This document shows positions 38,520-46,784 of a stretch of DNA of 64,000 nucleotides, piece by piece. The stretch's first letter is position 1, and each line of letters opens with the position of its first letter. The notes below the pieces were generated by a model. It searched no databases. It was not told the origin of the DNA and was given only the letters and a program-made list of their open reading frames with translations. Position numbers and translations under genes: made by a program. Source of the stretch: Roseiarcus sp963764955 (lineage in GTDB: Bacteria; Pseudomonadota; Alphaproteobacteria; Rhizobiales; Beijerinckiaceae); the NCBI GenBank assembly GCA_963764955.1, contig CAVXVE010000004.1, forward strand, positions 267,663 through 331,662. Reading direction: 5' to 3'.

Positions 38520-41500
38520 TCATGAAGCCAGGTCGTCGAGCAACGTCTTTGACTCTCTGAGGTCGAGCGTGTCGAAACCCTCGGTGAACCAGCCGTAAAT
38601 CGGGGCGAGAAGGTCGCGAGCTTGCTGCCTCTTACCTTGATCGCGCCAAAGGCGCGCCATGCTCATCGCCGCCCGCAGCTCCCAGGACTTCGCGCGCTGC
38701 TCACGCGCAACCGCCAGCGCGCGCTCGAAATAGGCTTCCGCCTTAGCCAAATCCGGATGTGGCGACTTGAGCGCGATTTCGCCGGCCGTGCGATGGACCT
38801 CCGCCTCGCACCACTTTTCCTTGGTTGTTTGCACCGTCTTCGTTGCCTCGGCGATGCAACGCCAGGCGTCGTCGAATTGGCCGATGTCGGCATAGGCCCT
38901 GGCCAAATACGATACCCATGACGGCGCCCACAGCGTTCCCCCCGTGGACCGGAATGCCTTGATTCCGGAGGTAATCATGTGAGCTGCGTCCGTGGTCTCG
39001 CCGGTCAGGGCCAAAGCACAACGTTGCGTCAGCATCCCGAGCGTCTTCCAAAACAAAGAGCTTTTTTCGTCCGCCAAAGCGACGAGTTCATCGAGTTGCG
39101 CCTTTGCTATCAAGTGGTTCCCACAGTGGCTATGGGTCCACGCTGTGAAGAACAGCGCGTGCATCAAAGTGGCAGCGTGAGGGATCTCGCGCGCGTCATC
39201 GAGTGCGTGCTCCACATCGGCGAGCGCGGCTTCGGGATAGCCGAGCACCCACAGAGCCAATGGTCGATGAGTCAACACCGTCACCGCGACGTCTGCGCCA
39301 AATCGCGCAGCCAACGGACGATGCTGGGCAGGATCGTAAAGCGCGATTGCCCGATCGAAATGCGGTCGGCTCTCCACGATGTCGCCCGCATACATTAGAG
39401 CGACGCCCAAGATGCGATGCCCGATCATGCGCGGGACTGTGGCGCCTTGCGTCTCGGCGAGCGACAGGAACTGCGCCGCAAGTTCGCGCATCACGTCGCC
39501 GTTGAACGCAACATAATTCGCAACCCAGAAGCCGTAGAGAACCGAGAACAACAGCAAGGGGTCTTCGGGAGGCTCTCCGAGCGCTTCGGCCTGTTCAATC
39601 AGCAGGCGCGCCCGCTCCACTGCCGCCTTGGTTTCCGCAGCGGCATACCCTTTGAAATTGAATAATGTGTTTATTTGCGCAACCTGAAGCTTGATTTCAT
39701 CGCGCCGCAACGCGGGCGTGGCGGGCAACGTCGCGATCTGTGCGAGCGCGCGCGTGAGCTGATCCGCCGCCTCGACTAGCGCCGAGCGCTCCAGCGACCG
39801 CTGTCCCGCCTTGCCCCATAGCCCTGCTGCCTTTTCGATCAGGCCGGCCTCAGTGCAGTGACGCGCCAGCAACTCCGGCTGACGCTCGGCAATCTCGGCG
39901 AACTGGCTTTCAAGGGCTTCAGCAATTCGGGCGTGAAGCGCACGTCTTGGCTCGCGCAGCAGGGTGCCATAGGCCGCGTCCTGAACCAGAGCGTGCTTGA
40001 ACAGATAACTCGCGTGCGGCGGCACGCCCTGCCGGAACAGCAACCCGGCCGCTACGAGACGGTCTAGCGTCGATTCGAGCTCCGCCTCGGGCTTCAGCGC
40101 CACCGCAGCCAGCAGGGCGTGGGAGAACTCCCGGCCGATCGCCGACCCGATCTGCGCCGCCTCCCTGGCAGGGCCGAGCCGGTCGAGGCGCGCCATCAGC
40201 GACGCGTACAGGCTTGCGGGGACCGCCAGGGCCGAAGATGGAACCGCCGCAACCGTGCGTCGCGCCGCACCCTCGCTCTCCGCTTCCAGCACCGCCTTGG
40301 TCGTCTCTTCTATGAACAAGGGAATGCCGTCGGTGCGCTCCACGATCTCGGCCAGCATATCCGCCGGCAACTCCTTGTTCGCGAAAATGCGGGTGACTAT
40401 GGCGGCGGCTTCCCGCTTCCCAAGCCGGTTCAGCGTCAGGCTCGTCACTTGCGACTGCCCCACCCATTGCGCGTTGAACTCGGGGCGGAAGGTCACGATC
40501 AGCAGGACCGGAAGCACTCGGATTCGATCGACCGTCCGGCCGAACGCTTCCAGGCTCGTCGGATCGACCCAATGCGCATCTTCGACGATCATCAGCACTG
40601 GTCGCTGGTGCGCCAATCCCACGAGTTGCGACATCAGCGCTTCCAACGTTGCCTGCCGTCGCTGCTCCGGCGTCAGTTCCAGCGCGGGATAGCGTCCGTC
40701 ATTCGGGAGCGACAGCATCTCGGCAAGGAGTGCGGTATCCTCAGGCGAGGTCGAAGTCTGCGCGAGCACAGCATCGAGCTTGTCGAGCTTGGCTTGCGGT
40801 TTGTCGTCGTAGGCCAGCCCGGCGGCGCGTTCCATCTGGCCGATGATCGGATAAAGCGCACCGTCGGTATGCTGCGGGGAGCAGAAATAGCGCAGCCTTG
40901 TATGCGGCTCGCCGGCGACGCGTTCCAGGAGCGCGGCCGTGAGCCGCGATTTGCCGATGCCGGCCTCGCCGGACATCAGCACCACCTGGCCCTGGCCGGT
41001 CTTTGCCTGGGACCAGCGCCGCAGCAGAAATTCGAATTCCTCTTCCCGCCCGACGAGGGCGGTCAGTCCGGTCGTGTGAAGGGCGTCAAAGCGGCTCTCG
41101 ACGGAACTCGCGCGCAGCGCCGCCCAGGCCCGCACCGGCCAGGCGATGCCCTTGAGGTCCTTGGGCCCGAGATCGCCGAGCTCGAAGAGATCGCCGAGAA
41201 GCCTGCGCGTGCCCTCGGCTATGACGACCATGTTCGGTTCGGCCAGCGCTTGCAGGCGCGCCGCCAGGTTCGGCGTCTCGCCGACGATTCCGCGCTCCTG
41301 CGCCTCGCCCGATCCGATCAGGTCGCCGACAACGACGAGGCCGGTCGCGATGCCGACGCGGACCTGCAAGGGAACGCCCGCGGCGGTCTTCAGCTTCGGC
41401 ATCGCCTCGGCGAGCGCCAGCCCCGCCTGCACCGCGCGTTCGGCGTCATGTTCGTGCGCTTGCGGATAGCCGAAATAGGCCAACACCCCGTCGCCCATAT

Positions 41501-41891
41501 ATTTGGCGACGAACCCGCCGGCCTTCGCGATCAGGTCGGCGCAGAGCCGGTGATAAGAGCCCACGACCTCGCGCATATCCTCTGGATCGAGTCGCGCCGA
41601 CATCGCGGTCGACCCCACGAGGTCGCAGAACATCACGGTGAGCTGCCGGCGTTCGGCGACGTCCGGAAATGTTTGAAGCGGCACGGGGTTTGCCGGTTTC
41701 GCCGCAGCTTCCGTCGAACCCAGACTTGCAATCGCCTTAAGCAGGCGCTTGCGATGCCCAAAGGACACGCCAAATTTTTCGAGGTCGCCGTCCGTCAGCT
41801 CACTCAAAACCTCGGCGTCGATGTCATTCTGGCGAAATAGGGTCTCGTATTGGCTGAGACCGAGGCTGCGCAACCAACCTCCGACATCCAT
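38520..41891 (-). CDS. SAM-cyclase-AAA-TPR signalling protein (cyclase B)
   Basis: Start ATG at 41891 (MDVGGWLRSLGLSQYETLFR) with GAGGAAA upstream. SAM domain to about residue 65; class III cyclase (MFCDLVGSTAMSARLD, VAKYMGDGVLAYFGYP, GETPNLAARLQALAEP); AAA/STAND ATPase (Walker A SGEAGIGKSRL, Walker B MIVEDAHWVDPTS); winged-helix-like and TPR region to residue 1123. The cyclase keeps both metal Asp and the Lys of AKYMGD. It has Gly (RGIVGETPN) at the position that helps choose ATP or GTP, so activity needs testing. Intact. Closest in the window is cyclase C (same ...AYFG(Y/F)P and GETPNLAAR pattern). Ends 220 bases before cyclase A begins, on the same strand, so the two could be cotranscribed. 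Confidence 0.95.
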   Translation of the reverse strand: MDVGGWLRSLGLSQYETLFRQNDIDAEVLSELTDGDLEKFGVSFGHRKRLLKAIASLGSTEAAAKPANPVPLQTFPDVAERRQLTVMFCDLVGSTAMSARLDPEDMREVVGSYHRLCADLIAKAGGFVAKYMGDGVLAYFGYPQAHEHDAERAVQAGLALAEAMPKLKTAAGVPLQVRVGIATGLVVVGDLIGSGEAQERGIVGETPNLAARLQALAEPNMVVIAEGTRRLLGDLFELGDLGPKDLKGIAWPVRAWAALRASSVESRFDALHTTGLTALVGREEEFEFLLRRWSQAKTGQGQVVLMSGEAGIGKSRLTAALLERVAGEPHTRLRYFCSPQHTDGALYPIIGQMERAAGLAYDDKPQAKLDKLDAVLAQTSTSPEDTALLAEMLSLPNDGRYPALELTPEQRRQATLEALMSQLVGLAHQRPVLMIVEDAHWVDPTSLEAFGRTVDRIRVLPVLLIVTFRPEFNAQWVGQSQVTSLTLNRLGKREAAAIVTRIFANKELPADMLAEIVERTDGIPLFIEETTKAVLEAESEGAARRTVAAVPSSALAVPASLYASLMARLDRLGPAREAAQIGSAIGREFSHALLAAVALKPEAELESTLDRLVAAGLLFRQGVPPHASYLFKHALVQDAAYGTLLREPRRALHARIAEALESQFAEIAERQPELLARHCTEAGLIEKAAGLWGKAGQRSLERSALVEAADQLTRALAQIATLPATPALRRDEIKLQVAQINTLFNFKGYAAAETKAAVERARLLIEQAEALGEPPEDPLLLFSVLYGFWVANYVAFNGDVMRELAAQFLSLAETQGATVPRMIGHRILGVALMYAGDIVESRPHFDRAIALYDPAQHRPLAARFGADVAVTVLTHRPLALWVLGYPEAALADVEHALDDAREIPHAATLMHALFFTAWTHSHCGNHLIAKAQLDELVALADEKSSLFWKTLGMLTQRCALALTGETTDAAHMITSGIKAFRSTGGTLWAPSWVSYLARAYADIGQFDDAWRCIAEATKTVQTTKEKWCEAEVHRTAGEIALKSPHPDLAKAEAYFERALAVAREQRAKSWELRAAMSMARLWRDQGKRQQARDLLAPIYGWFTEGFDTLDLRESKTLLDDLAS

Positions 41892-42165
41892 CCGCGTTTC
41901 CTCACACCGGCGGCGTCGATCATCGTCTTAATGGAGACGCGGTGTCCATAGCGTCGGGCCGAAATGACACTCGCGCCCCTTGCCCATGACGCCCGAGGTA
42001 GCGACGACATGAGCGGCGGGGATCACGGAGAAGCGCTGGCTCGCTCTTGGGTCGAGCAAGATTGCGTTTCGTCTTGATCCACGACGCATGGTGCCCCGCC
42101 GACCCCTGCGTTCCTATTTATGGCCTTGTTCTTTCGCCAATTCCCGGGCGAAAGCCCTTGAGATG

Positions 42166-43755
42166 TCACCGCACCTTCAAATCTCGATCGGGTTCGACAT
42201 CGCCGCCGAGATCAGCGCCTTTCTCGCGCGAAAGAATTTTGGCGCGAATTTCCTTCTTCAGGACTTTTCCGACCTTCGAGCGCGGCAGGTCGGGCCAGAT
42301 GTCCACTTGCTTCGGCGCTTTGACGCTGCCGATACGCCCCTTGACGAAAGGAATGAGCTCTTCGGCGCTCAGAGAGCGGCCGGCGTGGACCTGGACGACA
42401 GCGGCGACTCTCTCGCCCCATTTTGCGTCCGGCAGGCCAAAGACGGCGCTGTCCATCACGTCCGGGTGCTGCAGCAGCGCCTGTTCGACCTCGATCGAAT
42501 AGACGTTGAAGCCGCCGGTGATGATCATGTCCTTGGCCCGGTCGACGATGTAGAGAAAGTTCTCTTCGTCGAGATATCCGATGTCGCCGGTGTGATGCCA
42601 CCCAAACCGGGAGACCTCGGCGGTCGCCTCAGGGTTCTTGTAATAGCCCTCCATCACGAGCGATCCGCGCATCACGATTTCGCCGCGATCCCCGGGCGGC
42701 AGAAGCCGACCGTCGTCGTCCATCACCGCGAGCTGCGTTAACGGCGTCGGCCGTCCCGCCGAAGCCAGACGCTGACGCGCGATCGTTCCGTCGGGATTGA
42801 AGTGATCGCGCGGCGCCATGGTCGAGATCATCATCGGCGCCTCGGTCTGGCCGAACAATTGCGCCATCACCGGCCCGATCTTATCGATCGCCTCTTCCAG
42901 GCGTGTCACGGATATCGGCGCCGCGCCGTACCAGAAGCATTGCAGCGAGCTTCGGTCGGTTGCGGCAAGCTTGGGATTCTCCAGGAGCATGTAGATCAGG
43001 GTTGGCGGCAGGAACGTGTGGGTGACGCGACGGCGCTCGATCAGGTCGAGAAACTCGGTGAGATCCGCTTTCGGCATAATGACGATCCGGCCCCCGAGCG
43101 CCAGGATCGGGAAACACAGGACGCCGGCGGCGTGGGTGAGCGGCGCCAAGGCGAGATAGACCGGGCGGCCTTCGAACGGATAGCTCATCAGCGTGAGCGC
43201 GGACATCGTTTCCAGATTGCGCCCCGAAAGCATGACGCCTTTGGGCTGACCGGTGGTGCCGCCGGTGCCCGCGATCATCGCGATGTCGTCCGCGGCCGCG
43301 ATCTCGAACGGCTCATCGCCGACGCCATCGAGCCACGCATCCAGCGCCGGCGCGAAGGGCATCGGCTTGTCGAGGCAGACAAGAAGGGAAAGCTTGGGCA
43401 GGTCGGCCCGCATCTGCTCCACGAGCGGCGCGTAAGCGCTATGGAAGATCAGGCTCGTGCAGTCGAAAGCGTCGAGGATGAAGCGGTTCTCGGCCGCCTC
43501 GTTCCGCGGATTGATCGGACACCAGACGGCGCCGGCGCGCGAGATGCCGAAGACGCAGGCAAAGGCGACGGGATCATTGCTCGAGAGGATCGCCACTTTG
43601 TCGCCCGGCTTGACGCCGGCCCTCTGAAGCGCGCGCGCGACGCGCCAGGTGACGCGCTGCACGTCGGCGTAGGACATATCCCTTTCGCCCATCGTCAGGC
43701 AGGGAGCATCGGGCCCGAGCGCAGCGCCTTTGTCGAGATAGTCGATCAATCGCAT
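42166..43755 (-). CDS. Acyl-CoA ligase (AMP-dependent synthetase)
   Basis: Activates a fatty or aromatic acid to its CoA thioester through an acyl-AMP. Start ATG at 43755 (MRLIDYLDKGAALGPDAPCL). Motifs of the family are in order: P-loop IAGTGGTTGQPKGVMLSG, LTHAAGVLCFPILALGG, FWYGAAPISVTRLEEAI, LFGQTEAPMM, HHTGDIGYLDEENFLYIVDR, and the catalytic Lys near the end in RSKVGKVLKKEIR. About 529 residues, intact. It follows the saccharopine-dehydrogenase-like gene by 60 bases on the same strand, with an SDR remnant further upstream. The three look like one short pathway of lipid or aromatic acid turnover; the substrate cannot be read from sequence. Confidence 0.92.
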   Translation of the reverse strand: MRLIDYLDKGAALGPDAPCLTMGERDMSYADVQRVTWRVARALQRAGVKPGDKVAILSSNDPVAFACVFGISRAGAVWCPINPRNEAAENRFILDAFDCTSLIFHSAYAPLVEQMRADLPKLSLLVCLDKPMPFAPALDAWLDGVGDEPFEIAAADDIAMIAGTGGTTGQPKGVMLSGRNLETMSALTLMSYPFEGRPVYLALAPLTHAAGVLCFPILALGGRIVIMPKADLTEFLDLIERRRVTHTFLPPTLIYMLLENPKLAATDRSSLQCFWYGAAPISVTRLEEAIDKIGPVMAQLFGQTEAPMMISTMAPRDHFNPDGTIARQRLASAGRPTPLTQLAVMDDDGRLLPPGDRGEIVMRGSLVMEGYYKNPEATAEVSRFGWHHTGDIGYLDEENFLYIVDRAKDMIITGGFNVYSIEVEQALLQHPDVMDSAVFGLPDAKWGERVAAVVQVHAGRSLSAEELIPFVKGRIGSVKAPKQVDIWPDLPRSKVGKVLKKEIRAKILSREKGADLGGDVEPDRDLKVR

Positions 43756-43815
43756 CGCGCTCTCCACGCGTAGACTTCCAGGACGGCCAATGCGCCGTCC
43801 CGGCGCCACGTCCGC

Positions 43816-44937
43816 TCAGTGATGCGCAGTGACCATCGGGTCCATGACGAGCCCAAAGCTCTTGAGCACGCCGAGCAGCTCACGATGTCCGAAGGCCTGG
43901 CAAGCCGAAGCGAAGCCCGCCTTCTTCGGCGGCGACTGCAGCAGGGAATAGGCGGCATGGGCCTGCAGAAGGCCGGTCTGCTTGTAGTTGCTGACGCCGT
44001 GGATCACGCAATGCACGCGCGCCAACGGGCCTGAGCCATAGACCGAGTCGAGCGAAATGTTGACGCGCGGATTTTCGCGCGGCGGCATCCCGGCTTGAAT
44101 CGAAGCGGCGATATTGGCGAGCTTGGCTTGCTGCTCATCGGGAGGCAGCGGCTTGATCTGCTCCTCGAACATCTTTTGCGTCGCGACGAAGCCTTCCATG
44201 ACTTCCCGCGCGAACACGCCGCCCAGCGCCTTGCAGTTGGCCACCCTCGGATCGTCCTTGAACCAGACGGGGTGCGAGGTGCCGGTCCAGGGCGTCACCA
44301 GCGCGTGGGCGTGCTGGCCGGGAACGTTGACGTCGAAATGAGTGTTCTGCGCCCATTCGAGCAATTTTTTCTGTTCCATATAGTACCACTTGGCCCGCAG
44401 GATCGCGAAGATCGTCTGCGTGGAGGCGTAGGTTGGAAAGCCCTTCCAGAGCACGAGGATGTCGAGCGTATCGACCCCAGGCGTCTCCAAGCAGATGTTC
44501 GCGGCGATTTCGCCGGTCGTGTACATCTGCGCGACGCCGGGCGAGAGCAGCAGGCCCTTGGCTGCGAACTTCTCGCCCCAGCGGGTTTTCGCGTCGAGCA
44601 CCCAGTCCTGTTCGCCGGTGGTGTCGGTGTAGTGGCATCCGGCGTCGAGGCAGGCCTCGGCGACCTCCGGACCGTATTTGCTGAACGGGCCGACCATGTT
44701 GCTGACGACTTTCGCGCCGTCGAACAGTTTGGCGAGGGCTTTGACGCTGTGCTCCACCTCGGCGACTTCGTATTCGGCGGTTTCAATCCCCGGGATTTTG
44801 TCCATCACCGCTTGTGTCCGCGCACGATCGCGGCCGGCGGCGATGAAGGGCACGTGCAACTCGCGCAAATATTCGCAGACGAGCCGACCGGTGTAGCCGG
44901 ACGCGCCATAAACGATGACGGGCTTCTTGTCGGTCAT
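43816..44937 (-). CDS. Saccharopine-dehydrogenase-like NAD(P)-dependent reductase
   Basis: A 373-residue protein with an N-terminal Rossmann site (VIVYGASGYTGRLVCEYL). The saccharopine dehydrogenase / trans-acting enoyl reductase pattern follows (FIAAGRDRARTQAVMDKIPG, VVSNMVGPFSKYGPEVAEAC, LDAGCHYTDTTGEQDWV). The C-terminal domain contains FPTYASTQTIFAILRAKWYY and HAHALVTPWTGTSHPVWFKD. Relatives act on lipid or polyketide intermediates rather than lysine. Intact, first complete gene of the putative operon with the acyl-CoA ligase. The gene directly upstream (SDR remnant at 44989) has been replaced at its front. Confidence 0.88.
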   Translation of the reverse strand: MTDKKPVIVYGASGYTGRLVCEYLRELHVPFIAAGRDRARTQAVMDKIPGIETAEYEVAEVEHSVKALAKLFDGAKVVSNMVGPFSKYGPEVAEACLDAGCHYTDTTGEQDWVLDAKTRWGEKFAAKGLLLSPGVAQMYTTGEIAANICLETPGVDTLDILVLWKGFPTYASTQTIFAILRAKWYYMEQKKLLEWAQNTHFDVNVPGQHAHALVTPWTGTSHPVWFKDDPRVANCKALGGVFAREVMEGFVATQKMFEEQIKPLPPDEQQAKLANIAASIQAGMPPRENPRVNISLDSVYGSGPLARVHCVIHGVSNYKQTGLLQAHAAYSLLQSPPKKAGFASACQAFGHRELLGVLKSFGLVMDPMVTAHH

Positions 44938-44988
44938 GATTTCGTTTCCTCCGCTTGTTCTTTCTTCGCCCTGCCGTTGGGCTTGAGC

Positions 44989-45252
44989 CTACATTCCCAT
45001 CCCGCCGTCGACCGGAAGCCCGGCGCCGGTGATGAACCGGGCCGCGTCCGAAGCGAGGAACACCACGGCGTCCGCCATGTCCGCGACCTCGCCGAGGCGG
45101 CCGAGAGGGGTCTGCCCGATCACGCCGCCGATTGCGGCTTCCGCGCTTGGGAAATCTCTGCGCAGCGCGCGCAACCGCACCAGAATGCGCTCTTCCTCAG
45201 AGCTGCAGACGTGGGCGACAAGGATCGCAGCCGTTTTTCGGATTTCGGACAT
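44989..45252 (-). pseudogene. Chimera: cyclase N-terminal piece joined in frame to an SDR C-terminus
   Basis: The ATG at 45252 gives MSEIRKTAAILVAHV then EEERILVRLRALRRDF, matching the start of class III cyclases such as the fragment at 20905 (RKIAAILVSDIV, EDRILARLRALRSDL) but lacking the VGYSRLAG metal site. From about residue 40 it becomes the C-terminus of a short-chain dehydrogenase (GQTPLGRLGEVADMADAVVF, LASDAARFITGAGLPVDGG, MGM). The SDR cofactor site and catalytic Tyr/Lys are gone. It lies just upstream of the reductase-ligase pair, so the SDR probably once belonged to that operon. Open frame but no plausible enzyme. Confidence 0.75.
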
Positions 45253-45285
45253 GTGTGCCCTCACCCGGCATGCAGAATAGCACAA

Positions 45286-46055
45286 GCAAGGCTTGGGCCG
45301 CGCGTCTACTTGTCGAACGCGATCGGGCCAAGGGCACGAGGGCGGTCTAAAGTCTTTTTGACACGTTTGTCACGCCGTCGGGAATGGCCGCCTTTTGCGC
45401 AATTGAGACGTCGAGGCGATGTCGCGAATCGACGGATTGTCTGGAAAAACTCGATTTTTCGCGTCGATCACAATTTGAACGGCCATAGGCCGCCTTGAAG
45501 AACAATTCGGCAGGGCTTCGGCCGCGCGAGCGATCTTGCCACGTGCGGCCCTCCAATGCGCCTCATCGTGACGATTTTCTGCGCAGATGAGGTTCGGCGC
45601 GCGAAATCGAGATTTTCGCGACCGATCATTTTGCGAGTTTTTCCACACAATCGACGTCAAGCGGACATCGCGGACGCGGACGAGGGAAAGCGTGCATCCG
45701 CAGCCGCAGTCATTCGCGTTCTTTCTCCCCGCACCGCAGACGCAATACAAACGATCAATCGTGGACGCGGTCGAGGCGACGCCCAACTCCGCCGCGGCGT
45801 CGCTGAGGCTCTCGACATGAGGCTACGCTTGAGACGCAACTCAAGATTGCCGATCATGGCCATCGCGGTGTCCAAGTCCGGGCAGGATGTTGGCAAGCCC
45901 GAGAAGAGCGCGATTGGCCAAACTCGCGCGGCCTAGGACGTATCTTTAGTGGAGGCGAAGGGGTCATGGATCTGCCCTTTTCCTCCAGGCAGATACGCGC
46001 CCTTTTTACGGGGCTCTGGAAGGTTGGACCGGAGCGCGCCGCGAGCATGACGAGT
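45286..46055. other. Intergenic: repeat copy and inverted-repeat element
   Basis: Bases 45381-45434 are a copy of the TTTGCGCA-family repeat running straight into the inverted-repeat element at 45435-45652. Bases 45653-46055 have open frames but no supported gene. Confidence 0.6.
45435..45652. mobile_element. MITE-like element with 19-base inverted ends
   Basis: Bases 45435-45453 (GATTGTCTGGAAAAACTCG) and the reverse of 45634-45652 (GATTGTGTGGAAAAACTCG) differ at one position. The interior carries no transposase. The end sequence resembles TGTTGAAAAACTC at the left of the IS1182 copy (3551), suggesting it could be moved by such a transposase. Partial copies lie at 21909-21952 and 51383-51454. 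Confidence 0.6.
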
Positions 46056-46412
46056 TCAGGTGTCGGAGGCGCCGGCCGAAAACTCCGCCATCCTGCGAAC
46101 GTCGCGGATGATGCTGGCGGCAAGAGCTGATTCGCCTTCGCTGAGCGACGCAAGCGTAGCGGCTTGAACCGGACCTAGCGCTTTCGCCTTGGCTAGAATC
46201 TCGGCGACGCTTAGGGCGGGTACCGAGGCCAGAGCGGATAGAGCGTCCTCTGCCACTGCGACTGCGGCGGCGTGCCTCTCTGAGTCGTGTCGCTGAAAGG
46301 CATCGTATTGATGGGCCTGCGCGTCTTCAAGCCGGCGGGCGATGATTTGAATCGTGGCTATTGCATTCGTTCCCAAGATTTGCACTCGGCGGGTGTCATT
46401 GCGTCGGAACAT
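46056..46412 (-). CDS. Hypothetical protein (118 aa)
   Basis: ATG frame starting MFRRNDTRRVQILGTNAIAT, with a mainly helical composition (IQIIARRLEDAQAHQYDAFQ, SVAEILAKAKALGPVQAATL, ASIIRDVRRMAEFSAG). No signal peptide, membrane segment or known motif. Alone between the repeat element and cyclase C. Amino-acid use is protein-like, but no ribosome site stands out. Confidence 0.5.
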   Translation of the reverse strand: MFRRNDTRRVQILGTNAIATIQIIARRLEDAQAHQYDAFQRHDSERHAAAVAVAEDALSALASVPALSVAEILAKAKALGPVQAATLASLSEGESALAASIIRDVRRMAEFSAGASDT

Positions 46413-46784
46413 CGCGCAAGAGCTTCTCGGCGACCGTATCGTATTCGCCGATTAGGCAGCTTCCCTAAGAAATTGGGAATGTCTGTGATCCAGATCACAG
46501 CTTCACAGCAATTTGATGCGCCCTAACGGATCGGTCTGCAGCCGGCAGCGATGGCGAGCTGGGCTACTCACTTGACAGCGCCCGCCGCGGACGTCGGCTT
46601 TATGGGCCGCTGCGCCCGCGCTTAGATCTATGCAAAAGCAGGGGCGTAGAGCGGACATTGTGGATCGCGCCAGGGGGGACGACGTTGTGGGGAAACCGGC
46701 CGGCGGTCACGTGAGGTTCTTAAGCGATCAATTTGCACTACCGGATAACAAACCCATGCGGCCAAGTTAGACGACTGTGCTTGA
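46413..46784. other. Intergenic stretch downstream of cyclase C
   Basis: No gene, repeat copy or hairpin with a T-run that I can support. Short frames here lack motifs. Confidence 0.4.

Noticed and set aside
40119..41840. A 573-codon open frame on the plus strand across cyclase B
   Set aside because: It lies entirely antisense to the cyclase and ATPase domains, is Arg/Gly/Ala-rich without motifs, and follows from GC-rich third positions of the real gene.
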